The position numbers and the translations under genes are program-made. The notes beneath the pieces were generated by a model. It was given only the letters and a program-made list of their open reading frames with translations. It did no database searches and was not told the origin of the DNA. A DNA stretch of 64,000 nucleotides, from assembly GCA_903912445.1 (NCBI GenBank), contig CAIWHP010000094.1, positions 1 through 64,000 on the forward strand, given 5' to 3'. The stretch's first letter is position 1. Each line of letters starts with the position of its first letter. Below are positions 19,945-28,194 of the stretch, one piece after another. The stretch comes from an uncultured Lentisphaerota bacterium (GTDB lineage Bacteria > Verrucomicrobiota > Kiritimatiellia > CAIQIC01).

Positions 19945-21905
19945 TGAAGACGTCTATGCAAACAGCCCTCGGTCTGGCCGTCGTGTTGGCCGGCGCGGCC
20001 CCGGCGGCAGCCGGCCACGAGGTATTGATCGAGGCCGAGCATTTTGCGCAACTGGGTGGCTGGGTGCTCGATCAGCAGGTCATGGATCAAATGGGCTCGC
20101 CCTTCCTGCTCGCCCACGGCCTCGGCCGGCCGGTGGCCGACGCCACCACGACGGTTGAATTTCCGGCACAAGGCGAGTACCGGGTCTGGGTCCGCACGCG
20201 GGACTGGGTGGCGCCATGGAAGACACCCGCTACGCCGCCGGCGATGAAAGCGAGCGGCACGCCCGGCCAGTTCCACGTGCTGGTGGAGGGCCAGGCGCTC
20301 GAAACCACTTTTGGCACCGCAAGCGCCGAGTGGCACTGGCAGCCGGGCGGGACGCTTCAAATTCAAAAGAAGAGCGTCACCCTGGCGTTGCGCGACCTGA
20401 CAGGTTTTGACGGGCGCTGCGACGCCATTCTCTTCAGCACCAACCAGCAGCTCGTGCCGCCGAACAACGAGCCTGAGCTGCAACGTTTCCGCAGGACCGT
20501 GTTGGGCCAGCCGGACACACCGCCGGAAGCCGGATCCTACGATCTCGTCGTGGTCGGCGGCGGCATGGCCGGCTGCTGCGCGGCGGTCAGCGCCGCGCGC
20601 CTGGGCTGCAAGGTGGCCTTGATCCAGGACCGGCCCGTGTGGGGCGGCAACAACAGTTCCGAGGTGCGCGTCGGGCTTTCGGGCCTGATCCACCAGCAGC
20701 CCTATCCGCGGCTGGGCGATGTGGTCGATGAACTCGGGCCGATCGGTCATTGGAATCTGTGGGAGGCCAAGCGGGAACCTGCGACGCCGCGCAGCCAGCA
20801 GATCATGGCGGTCATCAAGGAGCATCCCGAGAAAAAGACCCACAACGCCGGGCCGCCCTCGAACTACGAGGACCAGCAGAAGCTCGCCGTGGTGCGCGCC
20901 GAAAAGAACCTCAGCCTCTTCCTCGGCAGGCATGTCAACGCGGTCGACATGGAGGGCGAGCGCCTCGCGGCAGTCATCGCGCAAGACATCCGGACAGGCG
21001 AGCGGCTGAAATTCAAGGCCCGGCTCTTTGCCGATTGTACCGGCGATGGCAGCCTGGGTTTCCTGGCCAAGGCCGATTTCCGCGACGGCCGCGAGGCGAA
21101 AAGCGAAACCCAGGAAGAGCTGGCGCCCGACACAGGCGACAAGCTGGTGATGGGCACCTCCGTGCAATGGTACGCGGTCAAGGAAGCGGAAGACTCCGCG
21201 TTCCCCGAGTGCCCCTGGGCGATACCGTTCAATGCCAAGACCTGCATCAAAGCCAGCCGCGGCGACTGGAACTGGGAAACCGGCGCGACGCGCGACCAGG
21301 TCACCGAGGCCGAGCACGTCCGCGACCATGCCCTCCGCGTGGTCTATGGCAACTGGGCCGTGCTCAAAAACCACGACCGTTTCAAACAGGATTTCGCCCG
21401 GCAGCGGCTGGAGTGGGTCGCCTATGTCGGGGGCAAGCGCGAGTCGCGGCGGCTCCTGGGCGATGTTGTGCTCAAGCAGCAGGACATTGTGGAGCAGCGC
21501 GCGTTCCCTGATGCCTGCGTCACGACGACGTGGACCATCGACCTCCACTACCCGAAAACGCCCGCCTGCGCGTGCGAAGCCTTCCAGTCGGAAGCGCGGC
21601 AGCTGAAGATCAAACCGTATCCGATCCCCTATCGGTGCCTCTATTCTCGGAACATCAGCAACCTCATGATGGCCGGCCGCAACATCAGCGTGACGCACGT
21701 CGCCTTGGGCACGGTACGGGTGCAGCGCACCACCGGCATGATGGGCGAGGTGGTGGGCATGGCCGCGGCGCTCTGCGCGCAGCACGCCACGACCCCGCGC
21801 GGCGTGTTCCAACACCACCTCGACGAGCTCCAGCAACTCATGCGCCGTGGCGTGGGCGGATCACACGTCGAAGGTGCCCCCGCCCGATCTGAAGCCCGGA
21901 AATAA
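19944..21905 (+). CDS. Exported FAD-dependent oxidoreductase
   Basis: 653 residues with a signal peptide and a good ribosome site (GGAAGGCGAGG). The N-terminal ~180 residues look like a carbohydrate-binding sandwich (EVLIEAEHFAQLGGW, FPAQGEYRVWVRTRDW). Then comes the FAD-binding Rossmann motif DLVVVGGGMAGCCAA, followed by WGGNNSSEVRV and ADCTGDG, typical of the FAD_oxidored (PF12831) group. Proteins of this type are frequent in Lentisphaerota and Planctomycetota sugar loci, where they may oxidise sugars or amino sugars; no substrate is established. Translationally coupled to the upstream sialidase-like gene. Confidence 0.78.
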   Translation: MKTSMQTALGLAVVLAGAAPAAAGHEVLIEAEHFAQLGGWVLDQQVMDQMGSPFLLAHGLGRPVADATTTVEFPAQGEYRVWVRTRDWVAPWKTPATPPAMKASGTPGQFHVLVEGQALETTFGTASAEWHWQPGGTLQIQKKSVTLALRDLTGFDGRCDAILFSTNQQLVPPNNEPELQRFRRTVLGQPDTPPEAGSYDLVVVGGGMAGCCAAVSAARLGCKVALIQDRPVWGGNNSSEVRVGLSGLIHQQPYPRLGDVVDELGPIGHWNLWEAKREPATPRSQQIMAVIKEHPEKKTHNAGPPSNYEDQQKLAVVRAEKNLSLFLGRHVNAVDMEGERLAAVIAQDIRTGERLKFKARLFADCTGDGSLGFLAKADFRDGREAKSETQEELAPDTGDKLVMGTSVQWYAVKEAEDSAFPECPWAIPFNAKTCIKASRGDWNWETGATRDQVTEAEHVRDHALRVVYGNWAVLKNHDRFKQDFARQRLEWVAYVGGKRESRRLLGDVVLKQQDIVEQRAFPDACVTTTWTIDLHYPKTPACACEAFQSEARQLKIKPYPIPYRCLYSRNISNLMMAGRNISVTHVALGTVRVQRTTGMMGEVVGMAAALCAQHATTPRGVFQHHLDELQQLMRRGVGGSHVEGAPARSEARK

Positions 21906-21917
21906 ACAGGAGCTACC

Positions 21918-22379
21918 ATGAACCCACAGACCTCTCGCCGGACCTTCCTCGCCACCGGTGCCGTCGCCGCGCTGCTCGCCGGCGCCGGCGGCGCCCGCGC
22001 GGCCGACCCGCTGAAGTTCGACCTCGCGCCGTACGAAAAAATACCCGCCGTGAAATTTTCCTGGGGCTGGATCCGCTGGGTGATGAACGCCGACATCGAT
22101 CCGCAGTCGGAGCTGACCGTCGGCATCGTTTATGTGGAACCGAAGCAGAGCAATCCGGTGCACATCCATCCCAACTCGGCTGAAGTGTTGCATGTTCTCG
22201 CCGGCGCGTGCGAGCACCAGACCGGCAAGCGGTGGGACAAGCTGAAAGCCGGCGATACCATCCGCATCCCACAGAACGTGCCGCATCACGCGTGCACGCA
22301 GGAAAGCCCCTGCCTCTCCCTGATTGTCTACAACACCGGCAAGCGCCAGATGGTGCCCGTCACCGAAGACAAGGCCTAA
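21918..22379 (+). CDS. Tat-exported cupin-domain protein
   Basis: 153 residues following an AGGAG ribosome site. The twin-arginine signal SRRTFLATGAVAALLAG implies export folded, often with a metal bound. The single cupin barrel is seen in NPVHIHPNSAEVLHVLAGAC (His, His, Glu ligands) and GDTIRIPQNVPHHA (third His). It lies 12 bp after the oxidoreductase gene and closes the four-gene operon. The reaction is unknown; a small metal-dependent sugar isomerase or a binding protein are both possible. Confidence 0.75.
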   Translation: MNPQTSRRTFLATGAVAALLAGAGGARAADPLKFDLAPYEKIPAVKFSWGWIRWVMNADIDPQSELTVGIVYVEPKQSNPVHIHPNSAEVLHVLAGACEHQTGKRWDKLKAGDTIRIPQNVPHHACTQESPCLSLIVYNTGKRQMVPVTEDKA

Positions 22380-22398
22380 GCGGCACCAAGAGGATTTC

Positions 22399-22471
22399 GT
22401 AGGGGCGCAGACTTGCTGCGCCCTCTTCTCGCCTGCCGCACACAATGGGCGCAGCAAGACTGCGCCCCTAC
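22399..22471. repeat. Inverted repeat with 25-bp arms (GTAGGGGCGCAG family)
   Basis: Left arm 22399-22423 begins GTAGGGGCGCAG; right arm 22447-22471 is its reverse complement with one mismatch. The 23-bp loop has no obvious signal. It could fold into a strong RNA hairpin between convergent genes and terminate both, or be a REP-like mobile palindrome. Confidence 0.85.
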
Positions 22472-22525
22472 AAGCAGAGAGCCTGGAAAATACGAAGGCG
22501 CGCAGCTTCGCAGCAGCTATAGCCG

Positions 22526-23998
22526 CTACTTATCCGCAGTCGCTGCGTTCTTGCGCTTTACCAACTCCGCCAACGCGCGCGCTCGGGCTTTGATAAAATC
22601 GTCGGAGGCGAAGATGATGTCGGTTTCGGCTTCGTGTTTTTCGCGCTCGTCGGGGAGCGTCCAGTTGTAGCGGCCGCCGTCATCTTTCAGGTTCGGGCCG
22701 AGACTCCAGATCAGCCAGCGGTCTTTTTCGATGCGATAACGGAACGTCTGGCCGACCGAGGCGAATGGGTCGGCAGACAATTGCGGCAGATAAACCGGGA
22801 CCAACTCCTCCAACGTCTTCGGCAATTGCCCGCCGTGTTCCTGCCGATAGGCACAGATGGCGAAGAAGATCTGTGTGCCGCGTATCGTGCTGATCATCGC
22901 GACATCCTTTTGGATGACAGCTTCTATATCGGGCGAAAACATGGCAGCCAGTGCACGGCCCATCGGATCATCGCTTGCTAAGAGCCGCATTGGGTACTCG
23001 CCATGCTTCTTAAGATCATCACGAACGTCGTTCACTGGAGCGAGATACTGATGCGCATTTCTTGGAGTTCCCGCAGCCGCGACGAAATGAGTGAACCAAG
23101 CAGCAAAATGTTCGCGCATCCGTTCGGGCGTACTCCCTAGAAACTTCAGCCATGAAGAATGACGGCGAAAGGCACAGACAATTTCCAACTCCTCATCGGA
23201 GATCAAAGATGAATCTTTTTCTGTTGAGTCAGGCTGACACAGGGCCATATCCAATGCCGACCGCATGAATAGCCACTCCTGCCGCATGGCTTCCGCGAAT
23301 GGTTCCCGTTGTGTTTCTGACTCGGCAAGCACGGCCATCAAAGAGCGCGAGACCCAAATCGGCGGTTGTTTTTCGAGGACCAACTCGCGCGCGGCAGCAC
23401 ACGTTATGAGGTCCAAGGATACGGCAACCAAATAGTGAATTAACGCGCCACCACGGGAGGTGTGCTGGCTTAAACGGATCGCTTGCCTAACTTCATTGGT
23501 TACCACGGTCCAGTTCTGTTGCCAAGCGCTTTCATGTAACCGGAAAGGCACCATTTTCCCTATAGACAAGAGTGAAGCGATCTCAGCAGTCGGGGAGTTG
23601 GCGTCTACTGTTGCAACCTGACAGTTCGTCATCGCGGCAATAAAGCTGCAAAGCTCCAGTGCTGGGGCATTCGTTAGTTGCCACGCTTCCAGAGCTGGAT
23701 ATTCGTTGGGACGGTAGCCATAAGCAGAGAAACGCTGGCGCTCGTCGAATGGGACAGATAGTGTCTTCGACCAGTTGGTGAGCTGACGAATGTAGTAGTA
23801 GGCGTTGTCGGGTTTGACGTCGGCCTCGCGGAGGAGCGGCCGGCTGGGTTCGAGGCGGACGCCGGGAACACGCTCCGGCCACGGCGGCGTGGTGCGGCGG
23901 ACGTGCCAGACGAACACCGCCAGGCCCGCCAGGGCCAAAAGCGCCAGCCCCGTCACCGAGAGGCAGCCGACCTTCACAATTTTTCCCAGCTTGCCCAA
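22526..23998 (-). CDS. Membrane-anchored protein with pseudopilin-like C-terminal segment
   Basis: 490 residues. One N-terminal transmembrane helix (VTGLALLALAGLAVFVW) anchors a large extracytoplasmic part of unknown fold. Near the C-terminus (about 395-460) is YRQEHGGQLPKTLEELVPVYLPQLSADPF...YRIEKDRWLIWSLGPNLKDDGG, which resembles the C-terminal part of type II secretion pseudopilins (GspG-like). Such tails on non-pilin membrane proteins are common in Verrucomicrobiota and Planctomycetota. The middle of the gene (about 22.9-23.8 kb) is visibly more AT-rich than its neighbours. Function unknown. Confidence 0.65.
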   Translation of the reverse strand: MGKLGKIVKVGCLSVTGLALLALAGLAVFVWHVRRTTPPWPERVPGVRLEPSRPLLREADVKPDNAYYYIRQLTNWSKTLSVPFDERQRFSAYGYRPNEYPALEAWQLTNAPALELCSFIAAMTNCQVATVDANSPTAEIASLLSIGKMVPFRLHESAWQQNWTVVTNEVRQAIRLSQHTSRGGALIHYLVAVSLDLITCAAARELVLEKQPPIWVSRSLMAVLAESETQREPFAEAMRQEWLFMRSALDMALCQPDSTEKDSSLISDEELEIVCAFRRHSSWLKFLGSTPERMREHFAAWFTHFVAAAGTPRNAHQYLAPVNDVRDDLKKHGEYPMRLLASDDPMGRALAAMFSPDIEAVIQKDVAMISTIRGTQIFFAICAYRQEHGGQLPKTLEELVPVYLPQLSADPFASVGQTFRYRIEKDRWLIWSLGPNLKDDGGRYNWTLPDEREKHEAETDIIFASDDFIKARARALAELVKRKNAATADK

Positions 23999-24065
23999 GC
24001 GTTACTCCGGATCCCCTGTGTCACCTGGCGCATTTGTAGCACGCAGAGCCCCGCGGTACACGGAG

Positions 24066-24082
24066 TTTACCAAGGCTGGAAA
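24066..24082. repeat. Degenerate single copy of the TTTCCAAG palindrome
   Basis: TTTACCAAGGCTGGAAA differs from the 17-bp consensus mainly by an inserted A in the left arm and loss of one T in the right. It is isolated, upstream of the minus-strand gene starting at 23998. Confidence 0.5.
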
Positions 24083-24122
24083 ACCTCTGTAGTGCGTCGG
24101 TCCCGCCGGCTCCAACGACAAA

Positions 24123-24153
24123 AAAATCGGCAGGCACGAGGCCTGCCGATTTT
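24123..24153 (-). terminator. Intrinsic terminator of the 24.2-24.5 kb gene
   Basis: Perfect 13-bp arms (AAAATCGGCAGGC and its complement) around a 5-base loop; on the minus strand the stem is followed by a T run. It lies 20 bp past the stop of the small exported protein gene. A second copy with the same arms is at 25189-25219. Confidence 0.85.
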
Positions 24154-24172
24154 CATAGTGCGTAGGGACGAC

Positions 24173-24529
24173 TTACTTCTTGTCGCCGCCCTCTTTCTTC
24201 TTGCCGTGGCCGCCTTTGCCGCCGCCGACGAAGAGCGTCTTGGCATCGCCCTCTTCCTTGACCATGCCCTTGAGCTCGGTCTTCTGGCCGTCCTTGGCCT
24301 TGAGGTCCGCCAGAACCTTTTCGTCACGGCTCTTGACGGTGTACATCACGCCATCATCCGTCTTGAGGCAGATCTTTTCGCCATCCACCTTGACGGTGCC
24401 GTTGACGGTCACGGGGGGCTTATGGGCCGCCGCCTTGTCGCCGGCCGCCGGCTTATCCTTCGCCGCCATCGCGCTCACGCTGAAACCCAGCACCGCCACC
24501 GCCACCAGCATCCACAGTACTTTCTTCAT
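24173..24529 (-). CDS. Small exported Lys/Gly-rich protein, paralog 1
   Basis: 118 residues. The signal peptide is nearly identical to that of paralog 3 (MKKVLWMLVAVAVLGFSVSA). The mature protein has a short beta-rich core (VTVNGTVKVDGEKICLKTDDG, YTVKSRDEKVLADLKAKDGQKTELKGMVKEE) and a tail of Gly, His and Lys (GGGKGGHGKKKEGGDKK). The core resembles a small OB-like or lipocalin-like sandwich, though I cannot assign a family. A ribosome site (AGGAGCAGAG) and its own terminator mark it as a separate unit. Function unknown; the basic tail could bind nucleic acid, polysaccharide or metal. Confidence 0.75.
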   Translation of the reverse strand: MKKVLWMLVAVAVLGFSVSAMAAKDKPAAGDKAAAHKPPVTVNGTVKVDGEKICLKTDDGVMYTVKSRDEKVLADLKAKDGQKTELKGMVKEEGDAKTLFVGGGKGGHGKKKEGGDKK

Positions 24530-24720
24530 CTACTCTGCTCCTGTTGGTTTTATTGCTTCAGAAATGCGCCTGCACGATAAAGCTGGCACATCGCTACAAC
24601 CGTCTAACGGGGTGGCGCGACGCTTTATTGTGGCTATTTTTTCGGGTCGTAGCCGGGCGAGCCTTCGAACACCCCCGGCAGCCTGCCCGGCCGGCTGGGG
24701 TTCCCTGCGCCGCCGGTGGC

Positions 24721-25059
24721 CTATTTCTTGCCGCCGCCCGGCGCGGCATCTTTCTTCCTGCCGCCGCCCTTGCTGGCGAGCGTCAAGGTCTTCGTGCCGT
24801 CTTCGTCCGCGGCCTTGCCCTTGAGCTCCAGCCGCTGGCCGTCTTTCGCCTTGAGCGTGGCGAGGGCCTTCTCGTCCCCGCTTTTGAGGAGGTAGGTCGC
24901 CCCGTCGTCCGCGGTCACGGTGATTTTTCCGCCGGCCACCTTGAGCGTGCCGTTGATGGTGGCGGTCCTGCCTTTGCCGCCGCCGGCCGCCGGCTCCTTC
25001 GCCAGCACGCCACCGCCGAGCACCGCCAGCGCCATCAGCAGCCACAGTATTTTCTTCAT
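24721..25059 (-). CDS. Small exported Lys/Gly-rich protein, paralog 2
   Basis: 112 residues from ATG 25059, preceded by AGGAGCAGGG; the upstream in-frame extension lacks coding character. Signal peptide MKKILWLLMALAVLGGGVLA. The core repeats the pattern of its neighbours (ATINGTLKVAGGKITVTADDG, YLLKSGDEKALATLKAKDGQRLELKGKA), and the tail is again Gly/Lys-rich (SKGGGRKKDAAPGGGKK). It is the most diverged of the three and lacks the copied terminator hairpin, so the duplication that made paralogs 1 and 3 is probably more recent. Confidence 0.72.
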   Translation of the reverse strand: MKKILWLLMALAVLGGGVLAKEPAAGGGKGRTATINGTLKVAGGKITVTADDGATYLLKSGDEKALATLKAKDGQRLELKGKAADEDGTKTLTLASKGGGRKKDAAPGGGKK

Positions 25060-25188
25060 CGACCCTGCTCCTCTTGGTGCGGAGGCCTCAGCGCCGGCCA
25101 CCATGGACGGGCGCAGCATCTGCATCCGCTCAAACGGGGGCGAGGTGCTTTTATTGCGTGGGGGGCCGTTCCGGGCCGGATGGACAAA

Positions 25189-25219
25189 AAAATCGGCAGG
25201 CGCGAGGCCTGCCGATTTT
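25189..25219 (-). terminator. Intrinsic terminator of the 25.2-25.6 kb gene
   Basis: Arms AAAATCGGCAGGC / GCCTGCCGATTTT, identical to the hairpin at 24123-24153, 20 bp past the stop of paralog 3. The loop differs slightly (GCGAG versus ACGAG). Confidence 0.85.
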
Positions 25220-25238
25220 CATAGCGTGTGGGGACGAC

Positions 25239-25580
25239 TTACTTCTTGTCGCCGGCCGCGGCTTTCTTCTTGCCGTGACCGCCGCCGATCATGAGCATCT
25301 TCTTGCCGTCTTTGCCTTCTTTGCACATGCCCTTGAGGTCGGTGACTTTCTCGCCGTCCTTCGCCTTGTAGGCTTCCGCGCTCGGCTTGGCGAGGATGTA
25401 TTCGGTCTTGTCTTCGGTCACGATTTTGACGACTTCGCCATCCACCTTGACCGTACCGGTGACCGTCACAGGCGTCGGCTTGGGACCCTTGTCGCCGCCG
25501 GCCGCTTTGTCCTTGGCCATCGCGCTCACGCTGAAACCCAGCACCGCCACCGCCACCAGCATCCACAATACCTTCTTCAT
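25239..25580 (-). CDS. Small exported Lys/Gly-rich protein, paralog 3
   Basis: 113 residues with the same signal peptide as paralog 1, a core VTVTGTVKVDGEVVKIVTEDKTEY...YKAKDGEKVTDLKGMCKE, and a GGGHGKKKAAAGDKK tail. One Cys is present in the core. The shared signal peptide, ribosome site and terminator with paralog 1 show that a whole transcription unit was duplicated. A recognisable TATAAT promoter element lies 41 bp upstream. Function unknown. Confidence 0.75.
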   Translation of the reverse strand: MKKVLWMLVAVAVLGFSVSAMAKDKAAGGDKGPKPTPVTVTGTVKVDGEVVKIVTEDKTEYILAKPSAEAYKAKDGEKVTDLKGMCKEGKDGKKMLMIGGGHGKKKAAAGDKK

Positions 25581-25620
25581 GCCTGCTCCTCTTGGTTGAT
25601 AGGTTTACGAACGGGAGTGA

Positions 25621-25648
25621 ATTATAGCCACAGCGGGCAGGCGCGCAA
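25621..25648 (-). promoter_or_regulatory. Sigma70-like promoter for paralog 3
   Basis: On the minus strand a perfect TATAAT (25621-25626) is preceded by TTGCGC (25643-25648) with a 16-bp spacer. Transcription would begin roughly 30 bp before the start codon at 25580. Confidence 0.5.
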
Positions 25649-25687
25649 CAAGAATCCGGCGCCTTGGCCGGGCCCGCCCGGCGGGGG

Positions 25688-26464
25688 TCAGCGCGGGAAC
25701 ACGCGCAGGGCGTTTTCCCAAAGCTGCGCGGCGAGCGCGGCCTCCGGCACGCCGCGCAGGCTGGCGGCGGCGCGCAGGACGTGGACCAGGTTGGCCGGCT
25801 CGTTCGGGCCCTCCGGCACGCGCCCGTCGATCACCGGCGGCAGGTCGGGCGCATCGGTCTCGATCAGCAGCCGGTCCGCCGGCACCGCACGCACCGCGGC
25901 CTGTCCGCGCCGGTTGCCGGTGCGCGTGATCGAACCGGAGAAGGAGAAGCAGGCCCCGAGCTTCGCCAGCGGCGCGATCAGTTCCGCCGCGCCGGAGAAG
26001 GAGTGGATGACGAAGCCCGCCGGATGCGGGCCGAAGCGCGGCAGCAGTTCCAGCAGCCGCCCGAACGCGCGCCGGCAGTGCAGCGACGCGGGGCGCCGCA
26101 GCTCGATGCTCAGCGCAAGCTGCTCCAGAAAAGCTGCTTCCTGCGCGGCGAGGTCGGCGTTTTCCAGCGCATGGTCGAGGCCGATCTCGCCCACCCCCGC
26201 GCGCGGCTGCGCCGCCAGCAGGGCGCGCAACCGGTCGAGCCAGCCGGGCTGCCGCCCGCTCACGTACCACGGATGCAGGCCGAGCGAAATTTGCACGTGG
26301 GGAAACTGGGCCGCCACCGCGAGTGTCGCCGGCCAGTCGCTCTCGGCACTGCCGCAACACATCGCGCCCGCCACGCCCGTCGTCGCCGCGCGCGCCATCA
26401 CGGCGGCAAGGTCGCCCGTCAGTTTTTCGTCCTGCAAGTGACAGTGGGCGTCGAACAGTTGCAT
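25688..26464 (-). CDS. TatD-family metal-dependent hydrolase (first copy)
   Basis: 258 residues from ATG 26464, which begins MQLFDAHCHLQDE; the upstream extension is in the previous gene. TatD features: HxH metal motif (DAHCHL), GLHPWY, GEIGLDH, the SLHCRRAF strand, VIHSFSGAAE and LIETDAPDLPP. The family includes 3'-5' DNases and D-aminoacyl-tRNA-related hydrolases. One base separates it from the stop of the upstream membrane protein gene, so the two are co-translated. A second TatD protein is encoded at 53190-53993; this copy has the shorter, more diverged sequence. Confidence 0.85.
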   Translation of the reverse strand: MQLFDAHCHLQDEKLTGDLAAVMARAATTGVAGAMCCGSAESDWPATLAVAAQFPHVQISLGLHPWYVSGRQPGWLDRLRALLAAQPRAGVGEIGLDHALENADLAAQEAAFLEQLALSIELRRPASLHCRRAFGRLLELLPRFGPHPAGFVIHSFSGAAELIAPLAKLGACFSFSGSITRTGNRRGQAAVRAVPADRLLIETDAPDLPPVIDGRVPEGPNEPANLVHVLRAAASLRGVPEAALAAQLWENALRVFPR

Positions 26465-26465
26465 G

Positions 26466-27251
26466 TTACTCCGGCGTCGGGTGGGTCTGGAGGAAGCGCA
26501 GGAAGGCTTCGGGCTTGATGTGGGGTTCGCCCCAGAACGGGTTGTCGAGGGCGTAGATGACATAGAGGATCAGCAGGATCAGGCCGGCGACCGCGGCGGT
26601 CATCATCAGGTGTGCACGATAACGCTCGACACCGAAGGCGCACATGAACGCGCAGGTCATGACGCCGCCGATGACGAGCAGGAGCCACATCACCCAGCTC
26701 ACGCTCTGCTCCGCGGCGAGGAGGCGCAGGCCCCGCAGCCGGGCCATCTCGTTGAGCGTGGTGATGGATTCCGCCAGCCACAGCTTCTGGGCCTCGCTCA
26801 CGGGTTCGACCGCGTAATAATCTTTCCAGAGCTGCGTCAGGGCCGCCTGCGCCAGCTTGCTGTCGTGCCGGCGGCGCAGCAGCGGCCATTCATCGTCGAC
26901 CACGGTGCGCGCGTAGGCGGTCAGCGCCGCGCGGAGGAGCATCTGGTTGGGCGCCGGCAGCGAGAAGGAGCTGCGGTACAGGGTGTGCAGCCGGACGCCT
27001 TCCATCTGGGTGGCCTCGTCGGCCTGGCTGTACTGCCCCCAGATGTTCGAGAGCGCGAAGCCGAGCAGCACGGCATAGATCACGCCGACGACGTTGAACG
27101 TGAAGCCGACCACGTCGTGCCCGCGGCGCAAGTCCGCCGGCGGGCACAGCCGGCGCACCAGCCACAGCCCGAGCGCCGCGGGCACGACGGCGATGACCAC
27201 GATCAGCAGCACCGTGAGCCCCGGCGGCCAATCCTGCATAAAATCCAACAT
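26466..27251 (-). CDS. DUF4239-like integral membrane protein
   Basis: 261 residues from ATG 27251 with GGAAAGGA upstream; the longer frame reads back through repeats and is not coding. Four hydrophobic helices occur in two pairs: GLTVLLIVVIAVVPAALGLWL and FTFNVVGVIYAVLLGFALSNIW near the N-terminus, WVMWLLLVIGGVMTCAFMCAF and MMTAAVAGLILLILYVIYAL near the C-terminus, with a helical soluble segment between. The arrangement and the VGVIYAVLLGF segment match bestrophin-like DUF4239 proteins. Role unknown, possibly an anion channel. Followed by tatD one base later. Confidence 0.7.
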   Translation of the reverse strand: MLDFMQDWPPGLTVLLIVVIAVVPAALGLWLVRRLCPPADLRRGHDVVGFTFNVVGVIYAVLLGFALSNIWGQYSQADEATQMEGVRLHTLYRSSFSLPAPNQMLLRAALTAYARTVVDDEWPLLRRRHDSKLAQAALTQLWKDYYAVEPVSEAQKLWLAESITTLNEMARLRGLRLLAAEQSVSWVMWLLLVIGGVMTCAFMCAFGVERYRAHLMMTAAVAGLILLILYVIYALDNPFWGEPHIKPEAFLRFLQTHPTPE

Positions 27252-27606
27252 GGCGCGCGTTCCTTTCCGGTCCCGGGCGGCAGGTTTTCCAGACCTTGGA
27301 AACCTCCGCCGCTGTTTTTCCAACCCTTGGAAAACCGACGTGCGCATCTTTCCAAACCTTGGAAACCGCGTCGAGGAAAAAGCCCGGCCGGCGCGGGCAG
27401 GGGCGCCGTCTCGCTACGCCCAAGGTGTACGGCCTGCGGAGCGCGGACAAGAACGGGTGCGCTGCGTCAGGACGGTTCGTTTTCCGCTGCTAATTCCTAA
27501 AGCCGTCACCGGGTGCAGGCCGGGCCAGTTTTTGGTTTCCAAGCGGTGGTGATTTGGGCATCATCCGCGCCGCGCGCCCGGGCGCGCCAACAGAGCGAGG
27601 TACAGC
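27252..27606. other. Divergent intergenic region carrying palindrome cluster A2
   Basis: 355 bases between the divergent DUF4239-like and purE genes. Apart from the three palindromes at 27286-27365 and a half-copy around 27537-27545 (GTTTCCAAG), I see no gene or RNA. The purE promoter must lie in the right part, but no clear -35/-10 pair is visible. Confidence 0.5.
27286..27365. repeat. Palindrome cluster A2: three 17-bp copies
   Basis: TTTCCAGACCTTGGAAA (27286), TTTCCAACCCTTGGAAA (27317) and TTTCCAAACCTTGGAAA (27349). Start-to-start distances are 31 and 32 bp; the 14-15 bp spacers are unrelated to each other. Confidence 0.92.
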
Positions 27607-28128
27607 ATGAGCAACGACAAACCTGTGGTCGCCGTGGTGATGGGCAGCGATTCCGATTGGGAAACCGTCGCGCACGCGGCGGAGACGCTGAAAAAATTCG
27701 GCGTGGCCTTCGAGGTGCGCGTCTGTTCGGCGCACCGGACGCCGGACGCGGCGGCGGAGCTGGCCAAGGGCGCGGCCGCGCGCGGCCTCCAGGTCATCAT
27801 CGCCGCCGCCGGCAGCGCGGCCCACCTCGCGGGCGTGCTCGCGGCCCATACGACGCTGCCGGTGATCGGCGTGCCCATGAAGGGCGGGGCGCTCGACGGG
27901 CTCGATGCCCTGCTGGCGACGGTGCAGATGCCGGCGGGCATCCCGGTGGCGACCGTCGCGCTCGGCAAGGCCGGCGCGGTCAACGCAGCGCTGTTCGCAA
28001 TTCAAATTTTGGCGCTGGCCGACCCCGCCTTGCAGGCCAAGCTGGCCGCGCACAAGGCGACCCTCGCGAAGAAGGTCGAGGAAGGCAACCAGCGCATCCA
28101 GGCGGAGCTGAAAAAATTAATGCTGTGA
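27607..28128 (+). CDS. purE: N5-carboxyaminoimidazole ribonucleotide mutase
   Basis: 173 residues, close to the usual length. It moves the carboxyl group of N5-CAIR to C4 in purine synthesis. The family signatures are present: MGSDSDW at residues 12-18, SAHRTP at 41-46, [25 protein letters not shown] and the [31 protein letters not shown] stretch (class I, bacterial mutase type). PurK is not next door; the downstream neighbour is an S41-like exported protein. The call is secure. Confidence 0.95.
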   Translation: MSNDKPVVAVVMGSDSDWETVAHAAETLKKFGVAFEVRVCSAHRTPDAAAELAKGAAARGLQVIIAAAGSAAHLAGVLAAHTTLPVIGVPMKGGALDGLDALLATVQMPAGIPVATVALGKAGAVNAALFAIQILALADPALQAKLAAHKATLAKKVEEGNQRIQAELKKLML

Positions 28129-28131
28129 GCC

Positions 28132-28182
28132 CTGTAGCGGCGGCCTGTGGCCGCCGGCGGTGGTCGCAAACCACCGCTGCAG
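28132..28182. repeat. REP-like palindromic element after purE
   Basis: Outer arms CTGTAGCGGCGG / CCACCGCTGCAG (10 of 12 pairs) enclose two small hairpins, GGCCTGTGGCC and GGTGGTCGCAAACCACC. It fills nearly the whole gap between purE and the next gene. Its outer GTAGCGGCG resembles the GTAGGGGCG of the element at 22399. Confidence 0.75.
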
Positions 28183-28194
28183 AATAGGATATCC

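Noticed and set aside
27286-27365. CRISPR array
   Set aside because: Copies are only 17 bp palindromes with 14-15 bp spacers, at most three per cluster, and no cas gene is present.
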